DNA from: Capsicum annuum
Taxonomy: Eukaryota; Streptophyta; Magnoliopsida; Solanales; Solanaceae
Assembly: GCF_002878395.1 (NCBI RefSeq)
Contig: NW_025860903.1
Span: 151,778 to 215,777, forward strand
Direction: 5' to 3'
Length of the DNA stretch: 64,000 nt
Part shown: in pieces, positions 33,231-44,400 of the stretch
Layout of the letters: each line of letters opens with the position of its first letter
How positions within the stretch are numbered: the first letter of the stretch is position 1
Notes under the pieces: generated by a model
Told to the model about the DNA's origin: nothing
The model's input: only the letters and a program-made list of their open reading frames with translations
Databases searched by the model: none
Position numbers and translations under genes: made by a program

Positions 33231-36200
33231 TCTTTGGTACAGAAGAAGGCAGATCCGGGTGCTTTCACTATTCCTTGCATGGTTGGATCTTTAGATTTTG
33301 CTAAGGCTTTATGTGATTTAGGAGCTAGCATTAATTTGATGCCACTAGCCATTTATAGACAGTTGGGGTTGGGGGATCCTACGCCAACCAACATGCGGCT
33401 TGTAATGGCAGATAGGTCGGTAAAATGACCTGTTGGTATCTTATATGATGTATTAGTAAAGGTTGCTACCTTTATTTTTCCTGCAAACTTTGTTATTTTG
33501 GATTGTGAGGTGGATTTTGAGGTGCCCTTAATCTTGGGTCGACCTTTCCTCGCAATAGGAAGTGTGCTTATTGATTTGTGGGTAAATGAGCTTTTATTTT
33601 GGATGAATGACGAAGTGGTGCATTTTGATGTATGCAAATCAATGAAGCAGCCCAAGGATATGAATGTGTTCTCTATAGTTGATGTTTATTATGAGGATGA
33701 GAACGAATTATCTTTAGACAAGCAACTTACTGTTGAGCCATTGGCTGCTGTGCTTATGAACTTTGATCATGAGGATGTTAAGGAGTACGAAAAAACTATC
33801 TGTTCTTTGACAGGAATGGGTTCGTATTCTTATGCCCCCAAGAAGCTGGACCTTAATCGACCTTCACCACCGGTGAAGCCATCCATTAAAGAGCCATCGG
33901 TGTTAGAATTGAAAAAGCTACCCAGTTATCTAAGGTATGTGTTCTTGGGTAGTGGAAATACACTGCCGGTTATTATTGCTGCTGATTTAGGTGAATAACA
34001 GGTAGAGGCTCTCATCTCTATTCTGAAGAGGTACAAGAGAGCTGTTGGTTGGACTATTGCAGATATCATTGGTATCCCTCCTGGCATATGTATGCACAAG
34101 ATTCAGCTAGAGAAAGATTGCGTACCCACTATTGAGCATCAGCGTCGTCTGAATCCACCTATGCAAGAGGTGGTGAAGAAAGAAATCATCAAGTGGCTAG
34201 ATGCAGGGGTGGTGTACCCAATCTCAGACAGTAAATGGGTGAGTCTTGTACAATGTGTGCCCAAAAAAGGAGGCATGGCAGTAGTAGCAAATAAGAAGAA
34301 TGAGCTAATTCCACTCAGGCCTGTCACAGGGTGGAGGGTGTGTATGGATTACCGGAAGCTAAACTCGTGGACGTTAAAGGACCACTTCCCAATGCCATTC
34401 ATGGATCAAATGCTTGATTGATTAGTAGGAAAAGAATGGTTCTATTTCTTGGATGGTTATTCCAGATATAACCAGATTTGCATTGCTTCTAAAGATCAGG
34501 AGAAGACCACTTTTACATGCCCATATGGTACTTTTGCATTCAAACGAATGCCATTTAGGCTATGTAATGCACCTGCCACTTTTCAGCAGTTTATGATGTC
34601 CATTTTCTCTGATATGGTTAAAGACACCTTGTAGGTGTTTATGGATGACTTTTTGGTTGTAGGTGAGTCATTTGAGTCATGGTTGGGAAATCTGAGTATG
34701 GCTTTGTAGCAATGTGTAGAATTCAATCTGGTGCTAAATTGGGAGAAGTGCCATTTTATGGTTAAGGAAGGCATTGTTCTCGGGCATAAAATCTCTAAAA
34801 AGGGAATTGAAGTTGATCGATCAAAGATTGAAGTTATTGAGAGACTACCACATCCAATTTCTGTGAAGAGAATTCATATTTTTCTTGGTTATGCTGGTTT
34901 TTATCAGAGGTTTATTAAAGACTTCTCCAAGATTGCAAACCCATTATGCAAACTTTTAGAGAAGGAGGCAAAGTTTTACTTTGGTGAAGATTGCTTGAAG
35001 GCATTTGAATGCCTCAAAGGGAAGCTAGTTGAAGCCCCTATTATTGTAGCACCCGATTAGTCTCTACCATTTGAAATTATGTGTGATGCAAGTGGTGTAG
35101 CCTTGGGTGCTGTACTTGGTCAGAAAAGAGAAAATCTATTTCATCCAATCTACTATGTGAGCAAGGCCTTGAATAGAGCGCAGAAGAACTATACCGTTAC
35201 TGAACAACAGTTTCTTGTGGTTGTTTATGCTTTCAGAAAGTTCTGTGCTTACTTGTTGGGAACCAAGGTAGTGGTTCATACAGATCATGCGGCTCTAAGA
35301 TATCTAATGGCAAAGAAGGATGCCAAGCCAAGGCTAATTAGGTGGGTCCTACTGCTTTAAGAATTCAATTTTGAGGTAAAGGATAGAAAAGGTTGTGAAA
35401 ACCAAGTAGTTGATCATCTATCTAGAATCGAGAGTGAGCACACAGTGTAGACCAACCTTGATATTGATGATGCATTCCCCGATGAAGAGATTCTAGCAAC
35501 TATGGTGGAAAACTTACCGTGGTATGCAGATTTCACTAACTACATGGTAAGCGAAGTAATTCCTGAGAATCTCTCCTTTCATCAAAAGAAAAAGTTCATG
35601 CATGATGTGAAACATTACTTCTGGGGTAAGCCGTATCTTTTTCGATGATGTGCTGATGGTATTATTAGGCGGTGCATCCCAGATGTAGAGGTGTCTAGCA
35701 TCCTGGAAGCAAGCCATGCTTCCCAAGTTAGAGGTGACCATGCAGGTGAACGGACGGCCAAGAAAGTACTGCAAAGTGGCTACTATTGGCCTTCATTATT
35801 CAAGGATGCCTACGATTTTGTAAGAAGATATGATCAGTGTCAGCGGCAAGGTTCTATCTCAAAGCACCATGAGATGCCCATGTCCAAAATGCTTGAAGTA
35901 GAGTTATTCGATGTCTGGGGTATTGACTTCATGGGCCCATTTGTGAGCTCATTTAGGATGAAATATATCTTAGTTGCTGTGGATTACGTATCCAAATGGG
36001 TCGAAGCAGTCGCTCTAGCTGATAATGAAGGGAAGAGTGTTGTGGCATTCTTAAAGAGAAATATCTTCTCTCATTTTAGGGTACCCCGTACCATCATAAG
36101 CGATGGAGGATCATATTTCTGCAACAAGCTGTTTAGAGCCGTATTGGCAAAGTATGGGGTTAAGCAACATAAGGTAGCTACACTGTACCACCCACAAACT

Positions 36201-36803
36201 AGTGGGCAGGTGGAGGTTTCAAACCGGGAAATCAAGCTGATCCTTGCTAAGACTGTGAATGCCAGCAGGAAAGATTGGTCCAGGAAGCTGGATAATGCCT
36301 TATGGGCATATAGGACCGCTTTTAAGACACCAATTGGTATGTCACCATACCAACTAGTTTATGGAAAGGCTTGTTACTTGCCAATTGAGCTAGAACATAA
36401 AGCAATGTGGGCACTAAAACAGCTTAACCTGAACTGGGATGATGCTATAAATATGAGATTGGGACAGCTGAACGAGATGGATAATTGTGTATAAATGCAT
36501 ATAAAAGAGTAGATCTTTACAAGGAAAGGATGAAAAAGTACCATGATCGGAGGATTATCCAATGAAACTTTCAGAAAGGCGATTTGGTATGCCTTTTCAA
36601 CTCTATGCTGAAGCTGTTTCCAGGTAAGTTGAAGTTTAAATGGTCTGGTCCATTCAGAATCAAGCGAGTTTACTCATCTGGAGTAGTGGAGTTAGAAAAC
36701 AATGATGGTTGTGTCTTTAAGGTGAATGGCCAAAGAGTGAAGCTATATATCAGTCCAACCGACTCGATAAAATGTATAGCCACCATATATCTTGATGCAG
36801 TCT
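33231..36803 (+). pseudogene. pol: pol of element E: protease, RT, RNase H, integrase
   Basis: It continues the gag frame. Protease: [11 protein letters not shown] (Asp codon 33315). Reverse transcriptase: the HQRRLNPPM and CMDYRKLN blocks and catalytic FMDD at 34638-34649. RNase H: CDASG (Asp 35085), the NYTVTEQQ Glu region, [10 protein letters not shown] (Asp 35283). Integrase: zinc-binding region with its first Cys changed to Tyr (35829; only the Cys at 35838 remains), then catalytic Asp 35925, Asp 36102 and Glu 36213. Stops at 33426, 33996, 34419, 34632, 34707, 35058, 35358, 35448 and 35646; TAA at 36492 coincides with the only frameshift. The integrase tail (KLFPGKLKFKWSGPF...) follows in another frame to 36803. 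Not functional, but unusually collinear. Confidence 0.92.
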
Positions 36804-37380
36804 GAGTAATTAAGATAACTGTGCCGTGCCGCGATAATAAATCAAGCGCTACATGGGAGGCAACCTATCATTTTACTAGGATTTTGTTTTTGGTAAATAA
36901 AAATTCAAAAAGAAAAGTCGAGCCACGACCAAAACTAAGGTGCTTGGTGGGAGGCAACCCATCCTTCTAATCATTTTTGTTGTTTTTGATTAAGTATAGG
37001 TGCATGAAGTACAAAGGAGGAGATTNNNNNNNNNNNNNNNNNNNNNNNNNNNNNNNNNNNNNNNNNNNNNNNNNNNNNNNNNNNNNNNNNNNNNNNNNNN
37101 NNNNNNNNNNNNNNNNNNNNNNNNNAGGAGATTAGTCCCAATTTTGATTTGGAAGTGAGCCATGTCAATGGTAGTAAGTCTAGGAGTGATGGAACAATAC
37201 AGGTAAGTGGGAGTGGTCAAATGTGTAAGGCTCAAGTATGATTTGCATTAGAGTCGCGCCTCGAATTATGTAGATTCGACCCAAAAAGTTTCGCGGTGTG
37301 ACCTTATTTTGTGACTTTCAATAAGGCCTGTGGTGGTAGCGTAGGGATCGGGCTGATAGTGCGCCGCATTTCCAATCGAC
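36804..37380 (+). mobile_element. Element E spacer after pol
   Basis: It is non-coding and contains two GGGAGGCAACC(C/T)ATC repeats (about 36855 and 36949), a common mark of Athila elements after pol. It includes the gap at 37026-37125. No gene is seen. Confidence 0.7.
37026..37125. other. Scaffold gap (100 N)
   Basis: It is exactly 100 N. The left flank ends AGGAGGAGATT and the right begins AGGAGATT, so the two contig ends share at least 8 bases. True missing length is unknown and could be zero. Confidence 0.95.
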
Positions 37381-37738
37381 TATGCTCACTACCTCACTTA
37401 GGCGATAGGTTAGGTGCCTCCTATGTCAACATAGGCGATAGGTTAGGCGCCGCCTATGCCATTGCCTATGCTCACTGCCTCACATAGGCGATAGGTTAGG
37501 CGCTGCCTATATCAACATAGGCGATAGGTTAGGCGCCGCCTATGCCATTGCCTATGCTCACTGCCTCACATAGGTGATAGGTTAGGCGCCGCCTATGTCA
37601 ACATTGGAGATAGGTTAGGCTCCGTCTATGCCATCACCTATGCGCACTGCCTCACATAGGCGATAGGTTAGGCGCCGCATATGTCAACATAGGCGATAGG
37701 TTAGGCGCCGCCTACTTATGCTTAGGCGATTCCATGGG
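37381..37738 (+). repeat. 86-bp minisatellite of hairpin units in element E
   Basis: Four units start at 37381, 37467, 37553 and 37639 (period 86). Each unit holds two copies of a ~28-nt monomer built on ATAGGCGATAGGTTAGGCGCC followed by GCCTAT, whose ends ATAGGCG and CGCCTAT can pair, so about eight hairpins lie in a row. Monomers are separated by TGCTCACTGCCTCAC or GTCAAC linkers. A related motif, TAGGCGATTGGCTAGGCGCC, occurs in the cassette of LTR-H near 58060. Confidence 0.85.
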
Positions 37739-38649
37739 CGTCGCCTATCAACGTAAGTTTTGCCTAATAACCCATTTTTGAATGGATCGACCCGACCCAT
37801 GTCTCATTTTTTAAATATATCCTCTACTCTTAATCCCCACTCAATTTTTTATTAAACCTAAGCGCTGCCCAAACAACCTTTCCCTCTCCAAGCCCTTCTC
37901 TTTTGTCATCTAATCTTACAGGCTCACCTTTCCGATTAGTCACGAATTTATCACCAAGTAAGTTGTTCTTTCATGTTCCGTAGTTGTTTCATTGCTACTC
38001 TCATAATGGTTAACTGGATTTTGTAGTAGTGCTTGGTGATAAGAGTATGGTTAGTTTGTTATGATTTTGGAAAAATACATCTCATTGAGTGAAAGGATTC
38101 TCGTGGGTAATCTTGATTTTACTTCGGCATGTATTGATTGGTATTCACTGTCATAATTTTTTATTATTATGGAGTTGAACTATTGAAGTTTAATGCATGA
38201 TTTTGGGATTTGTAAGCTTGACTATGTGAGTAATTCGTTCATCGATGTAATGATCATGGTTAACCAAAAGCATAAGATTGTGTAATTGTTTCTATGCTAT
38301 AGCATGATAAGATTTCTATGTGGTAGTCTTGTTCAAAGATTGCATTGCTCAAATGAAATAAAGTTGGAAATGATAGTCAAGATTACAGGACCATTGTGTG
38401 CTGCTTCTGTATATCAAAATGAGAAATTGTTATGTAAAGTGAAGGGTTGAAAGTGTGACTGCACTAATAATGTTGTTGGCACATACCATCTAAATGTATG
38501 TCGATGAAGTCTGAGTACTCGACAACACTCACTCAATTAGTTTGTGCAAACAAATTAAGTGTGGGGTGGTGACATCACTATTTTCTTATTCGATTATAGT
38601 GAATTTTACGAAATGAGACTAACATGACCCTATTATGCTCTTAGGTAAC
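37739..38649 (+). mobile_element. Element E spacer before the second ORF
   Basis: It is non-coding. At 38557-38569 it carries AAGTGTGGGGTGG followed by TGACATCACT, identical over 13 nt to the terminal polypurine tract at 41394-41406, which is followed by TGATGTTGGG. This may be an internal second plus-strand primer or the trace of an older LTR boundary. Nothing else is identified. Confidence 0.6.
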
Positions 38650-39867
38650 ATGGCTCTGAAAGAATGACAGGGAAAGGAGAAAGCATCTACCTCATAAAAA
38701 GGTTAAAAAGGGGCAAGAAAGGACCAGGCTGATTCCTCCTCTCTTCAAGTGCCTCAATGCACTTTTGGGATCAAATGGGTTTTGAAGGAGGAAGGGAAGG
38801 AATGGTACAGAAACAATAAAGTGAAGAAATATGTACATGTGTAGTCGATGCAGAAGGAAAGTTTAGGAAAGAACTGCCCTCGCATTTTGGCAAAGATTAT
38901 GGCACTAAAACTTAACTTTATCTTCCGAGACATGGGCGAATGTAATCTTGATTTGACTCGAGAATTTTATGCCAACTGGTCCCCAAGGACTACGGGAAAT
39001 GAAGTACATATTCGAGGTCAAGTCTTGCAATTGAAAGCTGATTTCTTCAACTCTTTCCTGGGTACTCCAAGTGTGGATCAATCAACACTCAAGGAGCTCT
39101 ACAACAGACCTCCCTATAGAGCAATCAGATATACGTTGTGTGGATAAATGTCCATGACCCGGTGGACTCGTCATAAAGATAATGGTCGTCACAATACTTA
39201 CCCATAGGCTTGTTTGAACAGAGAAGCTCGCATATGGTTAAGAATATTCAATTCCTGCTTGATTCCTGGGACACAATACACTAAGGTCACACGTGATCGA
39301 GTCTGCTTGGTATATGCTCTAATGACAAATGTTCCCATCAACATTGGTGCAGTTATACGAACGTCGATGTGAAAATCAAGGGTGCACAACAAGTCCCATT
39401 TTAGTTTCGGAAACTTGTTCACTGTAATTTTAAGGAAAGAGCACATTGAGGAGGAGCCAGTAGACCATAAGTTGCCACAAAACTCGAAGAAGGTGTATCT
39501 CACGAAAATCAAAGATCCAAAAACTAGTCAAGGCATCAACCTTACCACTACTAAGAGACATGCTCGATATGAGAGTTTTTTTCGCCATCTGTATGGCATA
39601 ACTAGGTTTACTATGATGAATGGGGGTTGTGTGCCAACTGATGCAGAGCTTCGGTAGTTTGACTATGACTACCCGCTTAATGAGAATGCTCGGGCCATGT
39701 GTGGAGTGGGGGTAAATTTTAAAGAACCTCTAGATGATGATGTGCTGACCGACGATGATCACCGACTGCTAGACTCTGATATAGAAGACAACTCTGATGA
39801 TGAAGACTCTGATGATGATTCTAACGTAGGGGGTATGACCCCGGATGTAGAGGAAGAGTCTGACTAA
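38650..39867 (+). pseudogene. Third ORF of element E (env-like position; plant transposon protein domain)
   Basis: One frame of about 405 codons runs from the ATG at 38650 to TAA at 39865, broken by internal stops (for example 38665, near 38837 and 39145) but, as far as I followed it, not by frameshifts. Features: Lys-rich start; REFYANWSPR...VHIRGQVLQLKADFF..SFLGTPSV, the signature I know from the 'putative plant transposon protein' family found after pol in Athila elements; NVPINIGAVI and a SHFSFGNLFTVI block; and a very acidic tail of Asp/Glu/Ser ending EEESD. Athila third ORFs are often called env-like because of position. I see no signal peptide or convincing membrane segment, so that label is not supported here. 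Confidence 0.78.
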
Positions 39868-41393
39868 CCAGGTTTTTGCTTATTTATTTATACTGAGGGC
39901 AGTGTGTTTCTTCTTAGTGTGGAGTGCGGGTATAAGTATGTGTACGCCTGGATTGCCTTGTCTGCTGTATTGCCTATTGCTTGCCTGCATTTATTCTACA
40001 GTTGTTTTGATTTAGTCGTAGTTAGTTAGTTGTAATTAGTCATTTTTCTCAATGATGGATGGATGACGACCGTCTTAAGAGAGAATTAGTCAAATTTTTG
40101 CATGAAATTGTTCTTATAGACGGCATGACATTATAATAGGAGTTTGTGCTGAATCACTACTATTGAAACATTTAGGCTCTAAGTTGTGACTCATTCTGTG
40201 ATAATTGTTTGTGGTTTAATTCATTTATTTGTTGGGTCAAGAATCTATAATGCTCCTAATTAAGTTGACCATGTGCCATGTGTGTGTAAGGTTATTGTAT
40301 ATTCTTTGTTGTAACTGATGCTAGAACTTGCCTAGTGTATGTGTGAAGCGAAATAAAGATTGTGAGTTTAGGAGGTGATTTAGGCATTTCTTTGGCAGCC
40401 CTAATTTTTTATCTCCTTTTTACCTACCTTTGTACATTGTCCTAGTGAATACCCATTGAGCCTTTAGCTATTTTCTTTGGCAACCTCATATGTAGCCTAA
40501 TCCATTTTTTTTAAAAGACCATAATTTGATCCAAAAGCTCCTAAGCGCTTTAAATTGTAGAATCAAGTTGAGTAAATAGTGTGGCAAAATAAGAGAAAAA
40601 TAGTGAAAGTGATACCCCAAAGTTTAGTTATTAGTACATGAAAATATTGTGATCGGGAGTGGCGCCCTGGTCCTTTCTTGGACATTATGCAACTCGACTA
40701 ACGTAAATAGTCTAACCTGAGGGTGGCTATCATAGGGATGCTTAACAAAAAAAAAGAGTTGTATATTCCCATCATAGTGTTTTTGATTGAGTAACAAAAT
40801 GGGTGAAGAAAAGAAAAGAAAAGGTTGGTAGATGAAAGGAAGGTAGAGTGGTTGTTAAAAGTTGGTGTAAATGGCATAATGTAGTGTATTAAAGCTCTTA
40901 GGGAACATAGTCACTATTTCTGGCCAAAATAGTCCTACCCATCCCTTTAGCCTACTTTACAACCCGTAAAGACCTATTTGATCCTAACCTTAGCATTCTG
41001 ATATTAGTGGAGCATTACACTAAGGGCAAGCATATGGTCATCAGTTGTAATCTAAGAATTCTTTGTGAGGGTGAGAGCAAGCAAGTTCTTATACCCATAT
41101 TTCTAAAAAATGCAAAACTAGGAGAGATTATGGGTAACTTTTTGTGTGAGCGCACATGGTTGATGATTGTTGGGTAGTTTTATATGATTGTTTTTGTCTT
41201 AACTTGTGTATATGAATTAACCAACTTAATGAGTCTATGTTGGAGGGTGAGTTGTTTCTTGTAATGATCAAGAAATCTACTCTTTGTTAATAATTGCAGT
41301 GTATGTCTTGTTGAAAATTTTGTGTTGCTTTTGTGAAGTTTAGTTAGGTATTCGCATGGATGTACTATTTTGTTCGAGAAAAAACAAAGACTT
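39868..41393 (+). mobile_element. Element E 3' non-coding region
   Basis: AT-rich untranslated spacer between ORF3 and the polypurine tract, typical of the clade in length. I see no ORF of interest. Small ORFs such as a minus-strand frame at 41180-41440 run into the LTR and are not genes. Confidence 0.65.
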
Positions 41394-41406
41394 AAGTGTG
41401 GGGTGG
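41394..41406 (+). promoter_or_regulatory. Polypurine tract of element E
   Basis: AAGTGTGGGGTGG lies directly before the 3' LTR start TGATGTTGGG. It would prime plus-strand synthesis. Confidence 0.88.
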
Positions 41407-42622
41407 TGATGTTGGGCGTATTTATACGTCTAAGCACCATAACTTACCCATATTTTAGCTAAGTTTTGAGGATAAAATACATAATTCTTGCACTTTTAGT
41501 CTATTTTTAGTTAAGTGAGCTGACCTATATGATTAGCATGCTTTTCAGGTACTAATGAAGAAGATTATAGAACTTTGGGGACCTGTGGACAGCAAAGGAA
41601 ACTTCACATAAAAAGGAAAGCAGCTTTTGGACTAAATGTGATGTATGGGAACTTTTTCCCGGGCAAACTCAATATTTGTAAATAGTTAATGATGCAGTAG
41701 CAATTTATTAGAGAAGGATGTTATTAAAAGCCTTATGGCTGAATTTTTAGGGATTATTGACATTCTATATTATTTTGAAAACAAGAGAAAGCGGCTTAGC
41801 TTGAGGACGGAGAGAGAGAGAGAAATGCTTTTCTCTCTTATTTTCGCTATTCATCTTTACCACCAAGATCGTTCTAAGTTTTAGTATGATGAATATTTCT
41901 ATTTTGATTTCTGTTTTATTCATGAGTAGCTAAGTTTATTTGTTAGGGTTATGGAAACCTTGTAGTATACTCTCTATTGCTATGGGTTTTTGAATTTATG
42001 ATGTGTTAATCCACTTATATCATTACTCTCTTCATTTTGATTGAATTCTTGTGGTTGCAAACATAGGGAATGCGCCATTATAGCAATAACTTGTTCGATA
42101 GAAAAGTTACTGTTTGGAAATGAGAGTGTGACAAGAAAATAGGGTTTCCAACCTCTATTTTACACGTTAATGCCTTAGCAGGATTAACTTCTTGGAGAGT
42201 TTGTACGATTGGTTATACACTTTGAATTTGAGAGAACTAAGGTGAATAAATCCTTGATAGTTGAGAAACACTTAGATTTAGAATTAGAATACATCTCTCT
42301 ATAAGTGCATGCATGTATAAAATCCTTATTACTCATAGTTAATAGAGAAGTAGAAGCTACAAGGTGCACATAACCCTAATTTGTCATTCCCTGTGATCAA
42401 ATATTATTAAACATATCATCTCATCGTTACACTGATAATATTATTGTGCACCTAAACTGAAACCCCCCTTACCTTGGAACCTTCGATCAACAGTCTAATA
42501 ATAATCACAATACTTAGTGATCATAGTATTCCCTGTGGGATTCGACACCCAACCCAGTTGGATTCTATATTTGACAGTGACCACTTGCACTTTCTAACGA
42601 GAGTTGTAATTTAGGCATATCA
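41407..42622 (+). repeat. 3' LTR of element E (1216 bp)
   Basis: It starts TGATGTTGGGCG and ends GGCATATCA, directly followed by target duplication GAGTC (42623-42627), after which D LTR sequence resumes. Confidence 0.94.
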
Positions 42623-42627
42623 GAGTC

Positions 42628-42976
42628 CTTATCGATCGAGGACGTAACACTCAGTTAGTTATTTTATTATTTATAGTATTTCAGTTTTTTCAGTTACTAT
42701 CAGATAGTAGTTGGAGTTAGTTGAGGCCTGTCCCTTCAACTCATTTATTTTAGATGTTAGAGGCTTTTAGAAACTTTTAGTTAGCAGTTATTCTACAGAT
42801 GTACTCAGTATTGATTTAGTTTTATGAACCTTATGGAATTTTTTAGGTTTTACTTCTGCATATGTTTCATGATTATTATTCAGTGCTCATAGTAGGTACT
42901 AGTCATGGGTTAGCTTGTGGTCCTACGGGGTCGTAAGCACCATGTGATACCTAGTGTGTAGTCTCGGGGTGTTACA
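42628..42976 (+). repeat. 5' LTR of element D, second segment
   Basis: It continues the D LTR after element E (CTTATCGATCGAGGACG...). It ends TCGGGGTGTTACA at 42976 and aligns with 49872-50187 of the 3' LTR. Confidence 0.9.
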
Positions 42977-42979
42977 AAC

Positions 42980-42993
42980 TTTGTACCAGAGCC
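42980..42993 (+). promoter_or_regulatory. Degenerate primer-binding site, element D
   Basis: TTTGTACCAGAGCC sits where TTGGTATCAGAGCC is expected, with two or three changes. Position just after the LTR fixes its identity. Confidence 0.8.
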
Positions 42994-43199
42994 TAAGGTT
43001 ATAAAGTGTCCTAGGGAGTTTGTAAGCCATGACAAGTAGAGTCTTTTTCATGGGTGTGTAGCGCGCCACACTTATGGATATGAGGATATGAGGCATTTTT
43101 AGAAAAAATTTCCTTCTTTTAGTGTTCATATCATGCTAGAAAGCATAAGCTCAAGTTAAACTCTCTATCTAATCCAACTTTTCCTTTCATTTATAGAAC

Positions 43200-44400
43200 A
43201 TGCCTCCAAAGACTAATGGAAAAAGAAATGAGAACCAGCCAACACCTTCGTCTGTTCATAAAGATCCCCTAAACAAGCATGTTTCTCATGCAGAATTTAG
43301 AGAAGCTTTCACCACTCTAGCCAATTTTATGGCAGCTTAGAATATTTAAACAACTTCTTTTCAGGCCAACCTTGTGGCTATTACTGCTGTAGCTAGAATT
43401 TGGGACTTCACCCGAATGAACCATCCTTTATTTTCAGGGTCTAAGTCTAAAGAGGACCCACATTAATTCGTTGATATGGTGCAAAATTTAATAAATATTA
43501 TGGAGGTAACTGCTAGTGAGAGTGTTGATTTAGCTACCTATCAGCTGCAAGATGTAGCTCATACATAGTTTAAGTAGTGGAAGGTAGATAGGGGTACAGA
43601 TGCAGGGCCTATAGAATAGGAAGAGTTTACTACTGCCTTCTTAGATAGGTTCTTTCCATTGGAGTTAAAAAAGGCTAAGGTGTTAGAGTTCATAAACCTG
43701 AAGTAGGGCAACATGAGTATGAAAGAGCATTCCCTTAAATTTACTCAGTTGGCTAGGGATGCCCCTTATGTGGTAGCTGATAGCAGGTCTAAGATGAGTA
43801 AGTTCGTGTCTGGGGTATAAAACAGTGTGGTCAAAGAGTATAAGACCGCAATGTTGATTAAGGAGATGGACTTGTCTAGATTGATAGTCCATGTTCAAAA
43901 GATTGAGAAATAGAAGACTAAGGAGAAAGAGAGGGAGAACAAGAGGGCTAGAACATATAGCTTCAGATTCTTTCAGCCAAAGTCAGAAGGTGGTAAACAA
44001 CCTCAGTTCTGCCCAAAATCTTCCATCCTAGCTCGATCTCCGTCTAGTGTGTCAATAGCCAAATTCAGGAATGATAATAAGGATAGGGCACCAGGCTCTA
44101 AATCTCAAGGTAGTGTGAACAGTGCTCGAACAAATCCTCTATACCAGAAATATGGTAGAAACCATTAGGGTGTCTGTAGGGCTGGCAACGACATATGTTT
44201 CGAGTGTGGTTCATAGGATCAGAGAATGTCCTCAGGTGGGTTTGCAGAGTCAGTATAACCGTTCCCCAGTTTAGTCCAGCTGTCCATCTCAGTAGGGTAC
44301 CGCTTCTAGTGCTACTAGTGGGCAGCGCCCAAACAGGCTCTATGCACTTCAGTCCCAATAGGATCTTGAGATTTGTCTTAATATAGTTATTGGTACGTTG
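43200..44400 (+). pseudogene. gag: Broken gag of element D
   Basis: The start is at 43200 (MPPKTNGKRNENQP), three bases after TTTCATTTATAG, again acceptor-like. The LTR-to-ATG distance (224 bp) equals that in element C. Collinear with the gag of C: VSHAEFREAF, WDFTRMN, LATYQLQDVAH, FLDRFFP, a KEKERENKRA basic region, and the first half of a zinc knuckle (CFECG near 44195), after which the frame is lost near 44207. Stops are mostly TAG where relatives have CAG or TGG, for example LK-TAG-GN near 43703. Confidence 0.87.

Larger units (their letters stand above)
29868..42622 (+). mobile_element. Element E: near-complete Athila-type Ty3/gypsy element (12,755 bp)
   Basis: It is flanked by identical GAGTC duplications (29863-29867, 42623-42627) and sits inside the 5' LTR of D. 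Order: 5' LTR 29868-31079, tRNA-Asp-type primer site, gag-pol in one frame, spacer with minisatellite and a scaffold gap, second long ORF, 3' spacer, polypurine tract, 3' LTR 41407-42622. In a ~440-bp stretch the two LTRs differ at about 3 percent by eye, so the insertion is not very recent but is younger than D. Confidence 0.95.

Noticed and set aside
37381..37738. Regular repeats that could be taken for a CRISPR array
   Set aside because: Repeats and linkers are both conserved and the period is a head-to-tail dimer in a plant retroelement; there are no unique spacers and no cas genes.
38650..39867. Envelope gene (retrovirus-like) in element E
   Set aside because: Position fits, but no signal peptide or clear transmembrane segment is seen; the recognisable block matches the plant transposon protein family.
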